Positions 1 to 9,000 of a stretch of DNA of 64,000 bases are shown here, piece after piece. Source of the DNA: JAGQZY01 sp964588335 (lineage in GTDB: Bacteria; Bdellovibrionota; Bdellovibrionia; Bdellovibrionales; JAGQZY01); the NCBI GenBank assembly GCA_964588335.1, contig CAZPOV010000005.1:62001-126000 (forward strand), read 5' to 3'. The translations under genes were made by a program, and so were the position numbers. The notes under the pieces were generated by a model. It was not told the origin of the DNA. It did no database searches and worked only from the letters and a program-made list of their open reading frames with translations. Numbering within the stretch: position 1 is the stretch's first letter; every line of letters starts with the position of its first letter.

Positions 1-1
1 A

Positions 2-523
2 GATATTCCTTCACGCACGGACCTGATTGTTGCACAAAATGGACAAGTCGATTTTCAAATCGACAGCAACAGTTCCACTGTCACCAATGCCGCTTTTGAT
101 GGTCAGCAAAAACTAATGATCGATCAGAAATCCAATTCTATTAAGGCGTACAACAAAGGCCATTTCGCTGGCGAAAGTTCTTTAACCTCCGGGCAACGCT
201 TTGGAGAGATCCACTTACAGGCCCAAGGCTCTGGCGTTCATGTCTCTGAAATGAAAGTCTACCCCATTGAGGACAGCGAAGAGATTTTGAGTGTTCATTC
301 ACTGGTGAATATTCCACCTGGCCAACGCTTTGGCGTCTTCACTTTAGGACTGGGTGATTCCCGACTACAAACCGAACCTTTTCCTGTGGAAGCCAACGGC
401 CAAGGCGGCCTAGAAGGCAACCTTCACGACTTCATAATGTCTCCCGAGAACAATTCCAACTTCTCGGTGGAAGCCTCCCTTAGTGATGGTACGATTATCA
501 ATGAGTCTTTGAGCTGTTACTAG
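2..523 (+). CDS. C-terminal part of an unknown protein (5' end outside window)
   Basis: The reading frame is open from the first complete codon to a TAG at 521-523, so the gene starts upstream of the window and the first in-window ATG (116) is probably internal. About 174 residues are visible. They are Gly/Ser/Asn-rich with alternating hydrophobic residues, suggesting a beta-rich extracellular or periplasmic segment. A GQRFG motif occurs twice (near 198 and 322), each followed by a short hydrophobic strand, which hints at two related beta units. There is no recognisable catalytic motif and no family is assigned. The next gene is convergent. Confidence 0.6.
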   Translation, partial: DIPSRTDLIVAQNGQVDFQIDSNSSTVTNAAFDGQQKLMIDQKSNSIKAYNKGHFAGESSLTSGQRFGEIHLQAQGSGVHVSEMKVYPIEDSEEILSVHSLVNIPPGQRFGVFTLGLGDSRLQTEPFPVEANGQGGLEGNLHDFIMSPENNSNFSVEASLSDGTIINESLSCY

Positions 524-599
524 GCATCTGTCGATTGCATGCTGTAACAGATATCTTTGTTTCAATCTTACGAGTCGAATTCTTAACGCTGCGTTTACC

Positions 600-672
600 C
601 GAAAGGTGCCTGGCACCTTTTGGAAGGTACAGACTTTGACACCTCGTGTTCTCAAAAGGGACTTGGTACCTT
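600..672. repeat. REP-like palindromic intergenic element
   Basis: This non-coding stretch between convergent genes holds a near-perfect palindrome, AAAGGTGCC-T-GGCACCTTT (602-620). Just beyond it a second inverted pair, AAGGTAC (624-630) and GTACCTT (666-672), encloses about 35 bases. Two nested hairpins on this scale resemble REP/BIME elements, which are normally dispersed in many intergenic copies. Only this one copy was noticed in the window, so its repetitive nature is inference. Confidence 0.5.
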
Positions 673-709
673 ATTGGGGGAGGTGTTGTAAAATGTGCTT
701 TAAAATAAT

Positions 710-739
710 GAAAGGTTAAGTTTTTCAACTTAACCTTTC
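710..739. terminator. Hairpin between convergent genes, probable bidirectional terminator
   Basis: A perfect 11-bp stem, GAAAGGTTAAG (710-720) with CTTAACCTTTC (729-739), has an 8-nt loop. On the plus strand it is followed by GATGG and five T. On the minus strand, 30 nt after the lipoprotein stop, it is followed by an A/T-rich run. It fits a terminator for both convergent genes, although the U-tracts are imperfect. Confidence 0.5.
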
Positions 740-771
740 GATGGTTTTTAGAATTTTAAAAAAGCTTTTTA

Positions 772-2037
772 TTATTGAGTGGCCGGTGGGCACGGTTGAG
801 CTAGGCCGCTGGTTTTGGCGCGGTTGACTAATACGGTTTCCATGATGTTTTGAATCGCCTGTGCCTGCGTGCTATCGACGATGGGGCCACCTGAGTGGGT
901 GAGAGCTGTTGCTCGTGTTAGGAACAGTCTCCAAACAGAGCCACCATCCACGGGGTCTTCATAGGTCACTTCACTGGTGGACGCATCAGCGATCACTGAT
1001 TGGGTGCGCAGAACTTCGTAGTTCAATCCTTCTTCAGGGAAAAGAACGTCGATCTCTGCAGGTTGCACAGGAACGCCGTTGGCGCAGTAGGTGTTGCCAT
1101 CGCCAGCTCCGGATTCTGGTTCGCGGAACACAAGGTCAGCCATACCGGCCAAGCGATCTTCGCCATTGATAGAGATGGTTTTAGCTTCGTAAGTGATATC
1201 GTAAGCGTAGGCGTTCTCTGGAGTGGTGAACCCGGAACGTGAGCTGTAAGTCACCTTTGATGTTCCCCAATAGTAATTGGCATAAAGGTTACAGTACTCT
1301 GGATCACCTTGGTTGTTTGTCAGTGCATCAACGTCGTTGATCTCGGCATCAAAAATGGTTTGAATGTCATCACCAGTGTTGTCGACCGCATAGTACATGC
1401 CGTCAGGCACGCAGCCCTTTTGAGCTAGAGATAAATCCAAGCTGCTCCCTTCTTTATAGAAATAAAGGAGAGGATCATTACAGTCAGAAATCATAGGATC
1501 TTCCGCCGTCACATTACGGGTGACAAACTGAATGTTACTTAAGGCACCAATGGCGCGATTCATTTCAGCAGTGCTGGCCCGTTTCTGCCAATGGCAGCGA
1601 ACCGGTGTGGTGCTTTTATAGCATCCCAAGCCAACGCAAGGAGCGGTGGTGGTATGGGCACAGTGGGGGAGTGCTGAGTTCGTGCAATAGGCTGTAGGCA
1701 GGTCGCGAGGAAAGGTGGTTCCACTTTGCTCATAAACATGAGTTTCTAAAAACACATAGTACGCGGTGGAGAGGAAACGAGTGGTGGCAAAATCAAGAGA
1801 AAGGCCGCCGCCGGTGGTGTAAAAGATGTTGTCGCCTCGACCGAGGTTGAAACCGAACTCACCATTTTCACCCGTGATGGTACCGTCATCGGTTTCTTCT
1901 TCATTGACAACATCAACTTGCAGTCCGTCGTTGTCTGAGCTGTTGGCTTGTAGAGTGCTACCGCCGCAGTTTTGAAACGCAATAGACATTCCGACTCCAA
2001 CGATAAAAGCCATCACTGATAATAAAACTTTGCTCAT
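772..2037 (-). CDS. Predicted secreted lipoprotein, unknown function
   Basis: About 421 residues. I chose the ATG at 2037 over one 60 bases upstream because a strong GAGGGGGGA ribosome-binding site lies just before it and the protein then begins with a clean lipoprotein signal: MSKVLLSVMAF, a hydrophobic core, then AFQNCGG with Cys as the lipidation site near residue 24. The FQNC form is not the textbook LAGC lipobox, but the position is right. After an acidic Asn/Asp/Glu-rich linker the mature part has several further Cys residues that could form disulfides. No catalytic motif or family is recognised. The Asp after the N-terminal Cys is absent, so outer-membrane sorting is plausible. A hairpin 30 nt beyond the stop probably ends the transcript. 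Confidence 0.8.
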   Translation of the reverse strand: MSKVLLSVMAFIVGVGMSIAFQNCGGSTLQANSSDNDGLQVDVVNEEETDDGTITGENGEFGFNLGRGDNIFYTTGGGLSLDFATTRFLSTAYYVFLETHVYEQSGTTFPRDLPTAYCTNSALPHCAHTTTAPCVGLGCYKSTTPVRCHWQKRASTAEMNRAIGALSNIQFVTRNVTAEDPMISDCNDPLLYFYKEGSSLDLSLAQKGCVPDGMYYAVDNTGDDIQTIFDAEINDVDALTNNQGDPEYCNLYANYYWGTSKVTYSSRSGFTTPENAYAYDITYEAKTISINGEDRLAGMADLVFREPESGAGDGNTYCANGVPVQPAEIDVLFPEEGLNYEVLRTQSVIADASTSEVTYEDPVDGGSVWRLFLTRATALTHSGGPIVDSTQAQAIQNIMETVLVNRAKTSGLAQPCPPATQ

Positions 2038-2161
2038 GTTTCCCCCCTCAAGAGATAAACCTATCTTATCAAAACTTATCGGTTTTTTGAGGTTCATTAT
2101 TTATTTTTCGACAGTTTTCTCGAATTGAGACAGGGTCGGTGTTGAACTTATTTACCTTTGT

Positions 2162-3262
2162 CTAGCGAATGGGCTGAAAAAGTTCGCGTAACGGCTTTTC
2201 GTGGTAAGGGGTATGGCCAAAAGTATCGACCCAAGTTTCGGGCGTCTCCATGCACATAAAGATTTTCCAGGCCGGGTTGTTGGACTTAAATCGAGTTAAC
2301 ACGAAATCAAACATCTGCTGGCGCAGGCTGTAGTCGTATCTTAACTTGCCATCGGCACTGCGAAAGGTTTCGGCTTGGGTAACGAGCGAGCTCATTCCAA
2401 AGCGCTCACGCATCATATTTTTTTGCTCCGGTTGAAAGCGCAAAGCACCGACTGACATCACGGGAATGTCACGAGGTGTGAAACGTTCACTGATTTGATC
2501 CACCAAAAACCCATAGCTTTCTTTCCATTCCGGATGCCAAATCATGGGATCGATATGAAAAGAAATTTTATATCCTTTATCACGACATTTTTCTGCCGCT
2601 AGCAAGCGTTCTTCAAAAGAGGCGGTGCCGTGCTCTTCACTGTCGATCACCTTGGGTGGGTTGATGGACCAGCTGACAATCACGTTGCCACCGTGGTCGC
2701 AGTCTAAAAACTGATCGACGCGGTCGGATTTGGTTTTAAACTCTAGCGTCCACTTCGGATAGTCTTTGAAAAACTCAATCAGTTTGCGGGAATACAAAGT
2801 GATGGTATCCATGCTCAGGCTGTCGATGACTTCGCCTGTGCCTATGCGCACCGGTTGATCGTGCAAAGACTCCATACTGCGAAGCTCAGCAAAAGCGTCT
2901 TCGATATTGGTGTAAACAGTTAGGTAGTTGGAGTTGATGAAGGACTGTAAATAACAGTAGGAGCAGTCCATATCACATTGAAAACCCAGATTTAAAACAA
3001 AGTAATTGCAACAGGCCATACCCTTGTGAAAACCCGGACATTTTTTAAAGAATTGTCCTTTGAATTCCGTGACATGAATTTGCCGTTTGCTCTGTGCAAA
3101 CTGCTGCGATGACAGTTCACCTTTTTCAATATCAGGTGGTGGACCTTGAATGACTTTGGCTTTATTACCAAAGACTTCAAAGAAGCGCAGGGCGGTTTCG
3201 CTGTCCTTTACTTTTTCGTCAATCAGGACGCGATCAAATTTCTGCAGCCAATGGGCGTTCAC
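2162..3262 (-). CDS. Radical SAM protein, spore photoproduct lyase-like
   Basis: A 366-residue protein with the radical-SAM cluster motif C96-x3-C100-x2-C103 (CDMDCSYC), preceded by CCNYFVLNLGFQ. The CX3CX2C spacing and the following TIM-barrel-like sequence match the spore photoproduct lyase (SplB) family found in many non-spore-formers. SplB in spore-formers repairs the thymine spore photoproduct in DNA; in a non-sporulating bacterium the substrate may be another UV lesion or a different molecule. The start is GTG at 3262. When the false N-gap is closed, this GTG overlaps the stop of the upstream gene as GTGA, the usual sign of translational coupling. Confidence 0.82.
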   Translation of the reverse strand: MNAHWLQKFDRVLIDEKVKDSETALRFFEVFGNKAKVIQGPPPDIEKGELSSQQFAQSKRQIHVTEFKGQFFKKCPGFHKGMACCNYFVLNLGFQCDMDCSYCYLQSFINSNYLTVYTNIEDAFAELRSMESLHDQPVRIGTGEVIDSLSMDTITLYSRKLIEFFKDYPKWTLEFKTKSDRVDQFLDCDHGGNVIVSWSINPPKVIDSEEHGTASFEERLLAAEKCRDKGYKISFHIDPMIWHPEWKESYGFLVDQISERFTPRDIPVMSVGALRFQPEQKNMMRERFGMSSLVTQAETFRSADGKLRYDYSLRQQMFDFVLTRFKSNNPAWKIFMCMETPETWVDTFGHTPYHEKPLRELFQPIR

Positions 3263-3276
3263 AGTTGCGGCTCCGA
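3222..3276. repeat. 55-bp direct duplicate flanking the N gap (assembly overlap)
   Basis: These 55 bases, directly before the N run, are identical to bases 3377-3431 directly after it. Two contigs that share an identical 55-bp end were joined with a placeholder instead of being merged. The length is typical of a de Bruijn k-mer. It should be read as one copy. Confidence 0.92.
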
Positions 3277-3376
3277 NNNNNNNNNNNNNNNNNNNNNNNN
3301 NNNNNNNNNNNNNNNNNNNNNNNNNNNNNNNNNNNNNNNNNNNNNNNNNNNNNNNNNNNNNNNNNNNNNNNNNNNN
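3277..3376. other. 100-N scaffold gap, probably artificial
   Basis: Exactly 100 N, a common fixed-size placeholder. The flanks overlap by 55 identical bases, so the true gap length is most likely minus 55, with no sequence missing. Collapsing the overlap restores a gene pair with a 4-bp GTGA overlap, which supports a gapless junction. Confidence 0.92.
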
Positions 3377-3413
3377 ATCAGGACGCGATCAAATTTCTGC
3401 AGCCAATGGGCGT

Positions 3414-4202
3414 TCACAGTTGCGGCTCCGATTTTGAAAGGCGCTGAAGTTTTTTACTTAAATCGTCTTTATCAAGATAGGTGATCTGCATTTTTTTAAG
3501 AACGCGATCGCCTTGGCGGAAGTTCACAACCTGAACATATTTCGGCCAACCCGCCTTTTCAGGCGTTGCGGCTGTGGTCTCTGTCATTGGGTGGCGCAAT
3601 TGCTGAAGTCGGTCGGCCCAAGTACCCGATTCCGGTGGTGCGATTAAATCTTTGGCTGTTCCCATCAAGTGCAGATCGACAATCCAGTCGAGGGCTAGTT
3701 TGCCTTCGTTGCGACTCAGGTTTTGGCTAGAGAATTGATTGAGAACGTCGGCGATCTCTTGCGGATTTTTTAAGCTCACTAATGGTTGCAGGTCTTTTTG
3801 TCCCATTTGCTTTTGGTGGGCCCAGTCTCTGAAAGCCACAGGAGTGTTTTCCACGGCTGCGAACAGCTCAGATGTCTTCTGGTTCCACTGGCGACTGTTG
3901 GCTTTCATAAAAAGCTCTTTATTAAGAGCGGTTTCAAGAGCTGGAAACTCTCGGCAGGCCGAAAAAAGCTCAACTGTTTCGATGAGGCTCATGGGGCCAA
4001 ACAGATCAATCAGACATTCTGTGAAATCAAGATCGCTGAGATCCACCAGGGGCCAGTCGTCCCGTTCACTGGGGTTGAGAACCACGTTACACCATTCCAC
4101 CCGAGCCTTTTTAAAGCAGTGGCCGCGGGGGGCAAATTTCAGTTTTTCAACATCGGATTTATCGCATATAAACATGGCTAGGGCATACCATGTCATTGTC
4201 AA
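3414..4202 (-). CDS. Hypothetical protein coupled to the SPL-like gene
   Basis: About 262 residues, mostly soluble and helical, rich in Leu, Lys, Asp and Trp, with no signal peptide or membrane segment. I recognise no family. Three in-frame ATGs (4202, 4196, 4175) compete and none has a convincing ribosome-binding site, so the N-terminus is uncertain. The C-terminus lies inside the 55-bp duplicated end. After merging the contigs its TGA overlaps the GTG of the radical-SAM gene, so the two are probably made together and this protein may be a partner of the SPL-like enzyme. A 59-bp divergent spacer separates it from the HAD-like gene. Confidence 0.65.
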   Translation of the reverse strand: MTMTWYALAMFICDKSDVEKLKFAPRGHCFKKARVEWCNVVLNPSERDDWPLVDLSDLDFTECLIDLFGPMSLIETVELFSACREFPALETALNKELFMKANSRQWNQKTSELFAAVENTPVAFRDWAHQKQMGQKDLQPLVSLKNPQEIADVLNQFSSQNLSRNEGKLALDWIVDLHLMGTAKDLIAPPESGTWADRLQQLRHPMTETTAATPEKAGWPKYVQVVNFRQGDRVLKKMQITYLDKDDLSKKLQRLSKSEPQL

Positions 4203-4261
4203 AGCGGCAATTGGCCTTTGTGCCTCTTTGAAGATAAGATTGGTAAGAATTTGAGGGGTTT

Positions 4262-5335
4262 ATGGATCATTGGAAACTAAGGTCAGAAATTTTAGGGGAT
4301 GTGGTGTACTTCTCCTATGGTCCGCCAGTTTCCAACCAGCATTCTGAGATATATGTTTGGGATCTGGATAAAACCTATTTGGACACCTCCTGGCACACCC
4401 TAGGGGATCTTTTTCGCACGGCCTTCGAAAAATCCTTTCAAAAGCGTAACGTCCCCGGCACGTCCACCTTGGTGGCTTGTGTGAAAGAGAACTGGGAGAC
4501 CAACCACACCGATCAACGGTTTCCCTTGTTTTTTATCACCGCCTCGCCCCCCCAGATTGAAAATAAAATCAAAGAGAAGCTAGAGATTGATGAGATTGTT
4601 CCCGAAGGCATCTTCTTTAAAGACAATCTTAAAAATATTCATCCCGCCCGCTGGCGGCGCCTGACTCAACAGGTGGGCTTTAAAATTCAAGCCCTGATGC
4701 AATTGCGATCCAAGTTTCAAAAAGAAATCAGCCAGGTGTTGTGGGGGGATGATAGCGAGACCGACGCCACCATTTATTCTCTGTACTCTGATATTTGTAG
4801 TCGTCGCTGGGATGAGAAGGAACTTGTCAGGCTGCTCAAGCACTTTGGTGTGACTCGCGCCCAGATCGATACGATTTTAGACCTGCAAGATCAGTGTCCC
4901 GAACATGACCCGGTGGAGAAGGTTTATATCAATTTAGCTATCGATACCGATCCTGAGTACTACTTGAAGTTCGGCCGTCGAATTGTTCCCACCTACAATT
5001 CTTTTCAGACCAGTTTGGATCTGTTTCAGGACAGTCGATTGAAAGAGAATCAAGTTTTGCGAGTCGCCCAGGATCTTAATTTCAATTATGGTTTCACTCG
5101 GGACGAGCTACAAAAATCTTTGGACGATCTGGTGCGAAGAAAAATCATTGCCGAAGAAACCTTAGAGCGGATTTTACCGACCTTGCAAGAAGGTGACATT
5201 ATTACCAGTGATTACAAGCCCTCGGTGGCTCCCGGAAAAGTGGAGTCGCAAGTGGGGGATCGAATTTTTGGAGTTCACGGCGAAACCGAGCCCTGGATTC
5301 CCGACCAAATAGACTACTTACACGATTATCGATAG
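4262..5335 (+). CDS. HAD-like phosphatase, possibly APP1/DUF2183-related
   Basis: A 357-residue cytoplasmic protein, with GAGGGG four bases before the ATG. The N-terminal half has HAD-type motifs in order: DLDKTYLD at 34-41 (nucleophile Asp34 and acid Asp36), FFITAS near 90-95 (motif II Thr/Ser), Lys141 in a FKIQ context (motif III) and GDDSETD at 162-168 (metal-binding Asp pair). This order and the short cap recall the phosphatidate-phosphatase APP1 catalytic domain, but that assignment is inference. The C-terminal ~150 residues are helical, with an N-Y-G-F segment and no known domain. A secreted protein gene follows after 12 bases, probably in the same transcript. Confidence 0.7.
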   Translation: MDHWKLRSEILGDVVYFSYGPPVSNQHSEIYVWDLDKTYLDTSWHTLGDLFRTAFEKSFQKRNVPGTSTLVACVKENWETNHTDQRFPLFFITASPPQIENKIKEKLEIDEIVPEGIFFKDNLKNIHPARWRRLTQQVGFKIQALMQLRSKFQKEISQVLWGDDSETDATIYSLYSDICSRRWDEKELVRLLKHFGVTRAQIDTILDLQDQCPEHDPVEKVYINLAIDTDPEYYLKFGRRIVPTYNSFQTSLDLFQDSRLKENQVLRVAQDLNFNYGFTRDELQKSLDDLVRRKIIAEETLERILPTLQEGDIITSDYKPSVAPGKVESQVGDRIFGVHGETEPWIPDQIDYLHDYR

Positions 5336-5347
5336 GGAGACATAGAA

Positions 5348-5806
5348 ATGAAGTTTTTATTATTGAGTATTTTTGCTTTAAGTGGAATGAACGCCGCCTA
5401 TGCCGGGTACGATAAAGAAGTTCGTGATTGCTTGTCCCACTGGGGAAGCCATCCTTTCACAGCCAAGAATCCGAATTATAAAACCATTTCAACTTCGGTG
5501 AGTGTGTTTGGAGCGGGGAGTGACATCGTTGATTCCAAGGCTACTAAAAAACCGTCGTTGGTCTACATCAAGCCCTCGGTGAATGTTTTAGGTGGCAAAT
5601 TGATTCAACTTAAAAACCCCAACGGGTGGTACTGCTTAAAATCCAACACTAATGTTTTGGGGAAAGCGACCATCGAGCTTCATTGCAATGCCAAGCTAGC
5701 GATTGCCAGCACTGGCGCCACCGTTTTAGGAAGTGAAGAGGGTGGAACCCAACAAGGCACCACTGTTTTAGGAAAAACCAAAATCAAACGCGTGGGTTGC
5801 AAGTAA
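5348..5806 (+). CDS. Small secreted protein with VLG repeats
   Basis: 152 residues starting with a standard Sec signal (MKFLLLSIFALSGMNAAYAG), and a GGGAG ribosome-binding site. The mature part is beta-rich with a short recurring motif: SVSVFG, SVNVLG, NTNVLG, GATVLG and TTVLG, spaced by 15-30 residues. This suggests a small repeated-strand fold such as a short beta-helix or solenoid. Four Cys residues could pair once exported. No family is recognised. It is 12 bases after the HAD-like gene and probably co-transcribed; a GC hairpin follows 22 bases after the stop. Confidence 0.75.
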   Translation: MKFLLLSIFALSGMNAAYAGYDKEVRDCLSHWGSHPFTAKNPNYKTISTSVSVFGAGSDIVDSKATKKPSLVYIKPSVNVLGGKLIQLKNPNGWYCLKSNTNVLGKATIELHCNAKLAIASTGATVLGSEEGGTQQGTTVLGKTKIKRVGCK

Positions 5807-5828
5807 ATTCCCACTGTGGATCATTCAG

Positions 5829-5854
5829 GAGCTGTGAGAAATCTTTCACGGCTC
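5829..5854 (+). terminator. Probable terminator after the VLG-repeat gene
   Basis: GAGCTGTGA (5829-5837) pairs with TCACGGCTC (5846-5854), nine pairs with one G-U and an 8-nt loop, starting 22 bases after the stop codon. A TTTT tract follows eight bases later, so termination is likely but not optimal. Confidence 0.45.
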
Positions 5855-5970
5855 AGCTGTGTTTTAACGAAACCCTTACCCTCCGTTGAATAGTTAGAGC
5901 TCTTTCAGAGAGCGATCCAAACTTACTATTAGTGCCGAGATTTCCCTCGAGAGAAACCTTAGATATTTTC

Positions 5971-6000
5971 AAAAAACTGAGGGCCTCAACGCGAGCCCTC
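5971..6000 (-). terminator. Intrinsic terminator of the giant lipoprotein operon
   Basis: On the minus strand GAGGGC (6000-5995) pairs with GCCCTC (5984-5979) and is followed within two bases by a run of six T (5976-5971). It begins about 80 bases after the stop of the giant lipoprotein gene. Confidence 0.7.
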
Positions 6001-6078
6001 TAGCATCAAAAAATTTTAAAATGGTTTCGGGAAGTCCCTGCGCTCAAAAATTGGTGAGGCGCAGGATCTGTTTTTGAT

Positions 6079-9000
6079 CTACTCTCGGACGCTGTAGAGT
6101 CCTGGGAAGGTTGGGATCACTTGTTTGTAAACCCGTCCGAGGCGCGAGAGAGGATAATCATAGATTTCACCCTCGGCAATCACTTCACCGTCTGGTCCGA
6201 TTTCTTTGGACTGTAGAATTCGAATAAATTCATTGTAGTCACGCTTTCCGCGTAGGGCGAGAAGCCAGACGTGGTTCAATAGATTCACATCATCAAGCAT
6301 ATCACCGGCCATAAAGTGCTGAGTGATATAGTAATAACTCTCTGGAATTTCCACTGGTTCCGTTGAAGGACGGCCATTGCAAACCATGAAGCCACGGCCA
6401 AGAGATTCACGAACCTTTGGGCTTTCGATATCGAGTCCCTCTTTTAAGTGTAAATACTCGTCATCAAGATTCTCGATCAGCTCTTTACCAAACTTCAAAG
6501 CCAAACACTTTTCATGCTCTAGGATGTTAATGTGGAAGTCGGCTTTTTGAGCCACCAAAAATGTGGCCGCATTAACAGAGGTTCCTTGAGCGCGGTTGAC
6601 ACCATCACTTCGGCTGGAGGACATGGAGGCAATGATCAGCCCCGCACTGGCACCGATGGCAGCGCCCGGAACACCACCCAGGGCGGCACCGATTCCGGCA
6701 CCTGTAATTCCAAGAACTCCGGAGTCGTTAACTCCAGCCGAAGTTGTGGTCGACACATCTTCATAAGTGGAGATTCCAAAATCCACACCAACATTGATGT
6801 TCATGTTCATACCACGGATGTGTTCGTACTTGCCGGCTTTTAAAATCTTGAAGCGGCGATCGAAGTGAACGCCATCAAGGAAGACTTCGTCGGACTCCGG
6901 AAGATAGCGCACGTGGGCCATGCATTTATGAAGCAAGTAGGCCTCGGCGTCGGTTTCATCGTTGAACAAGCGACGCTCCAGAGCTTCAGGTGTGACTAGG
7001 TCACTTTTCACCAGGTGATCGGCCACCTGCATGGCCAAGGCGTTACAAATTCTTAAGCTATCGTCCAGTTTCAGTTTGTCTAAGCCTTCCGCGAGCCACT
7101 GACTGACGCGTCCATGACTGATCTTGCGGTCCTCTGGAGACCCGAAGCGCCGGCGAAGGTAGTGATTTCCAACAGCGTTGTACATGTTCCCGGGGTGCTG
7201 ACTGTAGTCCATAGGAACTTCACCGGTGTCTCGGCCAAGAAAGGACATAATCATTCCTGGGCTCTTCTTGGCTCGATTCCATAAAGGCTCAAGACTATCG
7301 ACGCGAATCACTTCGCGGTTCACCTCTTGCAATTCGTGCATCGGGTTCACCAGAAAGAAGCGTCCTAAAAGATTGGGTAAACTTTTTTCGTTCAAAAGAC
7401 TCATGAAATCATGAGAGATCATGCGATTCTCTTGAGTCTCTGGAAAACAGTTTTCCTGACTATCAAAAGAGCAGCCCTGCTTGTATTTAGTGAGCGGTTT
7501 GTTGGTTAGCGACACGTAGCTCATGTTGTAGCTTTCAACAAAGTTACCCATTTGCGAAAGTGCATCCATTTCCATTTCATAACGTCGCTCGTTGTCTCGG
7601 TGCATAGCAATGACTTCGTCGACATGCATTCCGGCAAACGGCTTCAAAGAATCGTGGTGAGCGGAATTTTCAAAAAAGGTGTTGTCAGGAAGTGGGGTGC
7701 GAGGCTCGTAAAGAGTCTCGCCGCAGTCAATACGGTCACAGTACTTCTCATCGACAGTGTCGGTGGGACGCATCTCTGACATGTTGTCGTTTTCAACAAG
7801 GGTACATGGACCAATAAACGATCGGCGCATTAAACCCGACTTGTTACGTAACAAGTTCAAATCAATGATCGGTGCTACTGGATTTTGAGTGTAGTTATTG
7901 ATGGCCATTCTTTCTAAGTCGCGCTCAGAGAGAACCACGCCCTCAAGCCCTTGTCCGATCAGAAAGGTCTGAGCCGTTAGTAAGTAATCGGCATAGTTTC
8001 TACGAGTCGGAGCAGCCTGGCTGACATAATCATCTTCTGGAACGGCGGTTTCAACATTGCGAACAAAATTCGCGAAATTCGGGCGGGTGTTTGCGAATTG
8101 CGGAATGTAAGACCCATGATTAACACCGGCAATAAGATTATCGAACTGCTCTCGACCCCATCCATCCCAATAGGCTTTTGACTGCAATTCCATTTGGCTG
8201 AGGTTATCGCGCGCTGACTGAATAATATCGCGCCAGTCCTCACGACGCAGAAGGCTGATCAGTGGATTTTCCTTTTCATACTCGGCTCTGGGGTTTCCAT
8301 CCGCCAATCCACGTTCTATCTCGTCGACCATTTCAAAACGTCGACGTTGAGCGGCTGATTGCTCGCGGCGGCTGGCTTCAAGCTCTTCTTCAGTTTCTTC
8401 GACAAACTTAAGAAAGTTCTTTCTTTGTTCTTCTTGAGTGGCAGCCAGCTCGGCCAGTTTACGTTCTCTTTCTTCCGGAGTCAGAGCTTCGGGGAGGTAA
8501 CCATAGCGCTCTTGAAAGGCCAAACGTTCCTCATCGGTCATGCTGTCCGGGTTGAGTTCAAAATAGTGGCGCTCCAGCTCGTCGATGCGTTGGTCGACAA
8601 TATTACCTTGCAACAAGGCTCTTTCGTCGATGGTTTCAAGTTGAACCATGATTTGAGAACGAACACTCATCATACGCAAGTCGCGCATTGAAAACTCAAG
8701 GGGGGTGGTGATTCGACCCGCCTGAACACGAATCAATTTTTTAATAACTGTTGTGTACTGACCTTTGCGAGCCTCTCCACCATCGGAAACCGGCTGCACA
8801 TGGTATTTTTTAGTTTCTTCATTACAAGTGTTGTCACCTTCGGGACAGGGGCAATTTCCAATGGCCGGGTCACACTGAATCAAGTGAATTCCATTTTGGA
8901 AGGGATCAATAAAGTATTTCACCAGAGCGATCTTAGCCAAGTAGACTCCGTCTCGTAGCGGTTCGAATATACGGCCGCGATAGAGAGTGTCTCTTTGCAC

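Noticed and set aside
3222..3431. Direct repeats as attachment sites of a missing mobile element
   Set aside because: The copies touch the N run on both sides, are exactly 55 bp and the N run is exactly 100; contig-end overlap explains it fully.
3739..4254. Plus-strand frame of 171 residues
   Set aside because: It is the reverse shadow of the unknown minus-strand gene, Arg/Ser-rich and without a start signal.
8359..8691. 110-residue plus-strand frame rich in Phe and Leu
   Set aside because: It is the antisense of the Glu/Arg/Lys-rich coiled-coil part of the giant lipoprotein, which produces Phe/Leu-rich shadows.
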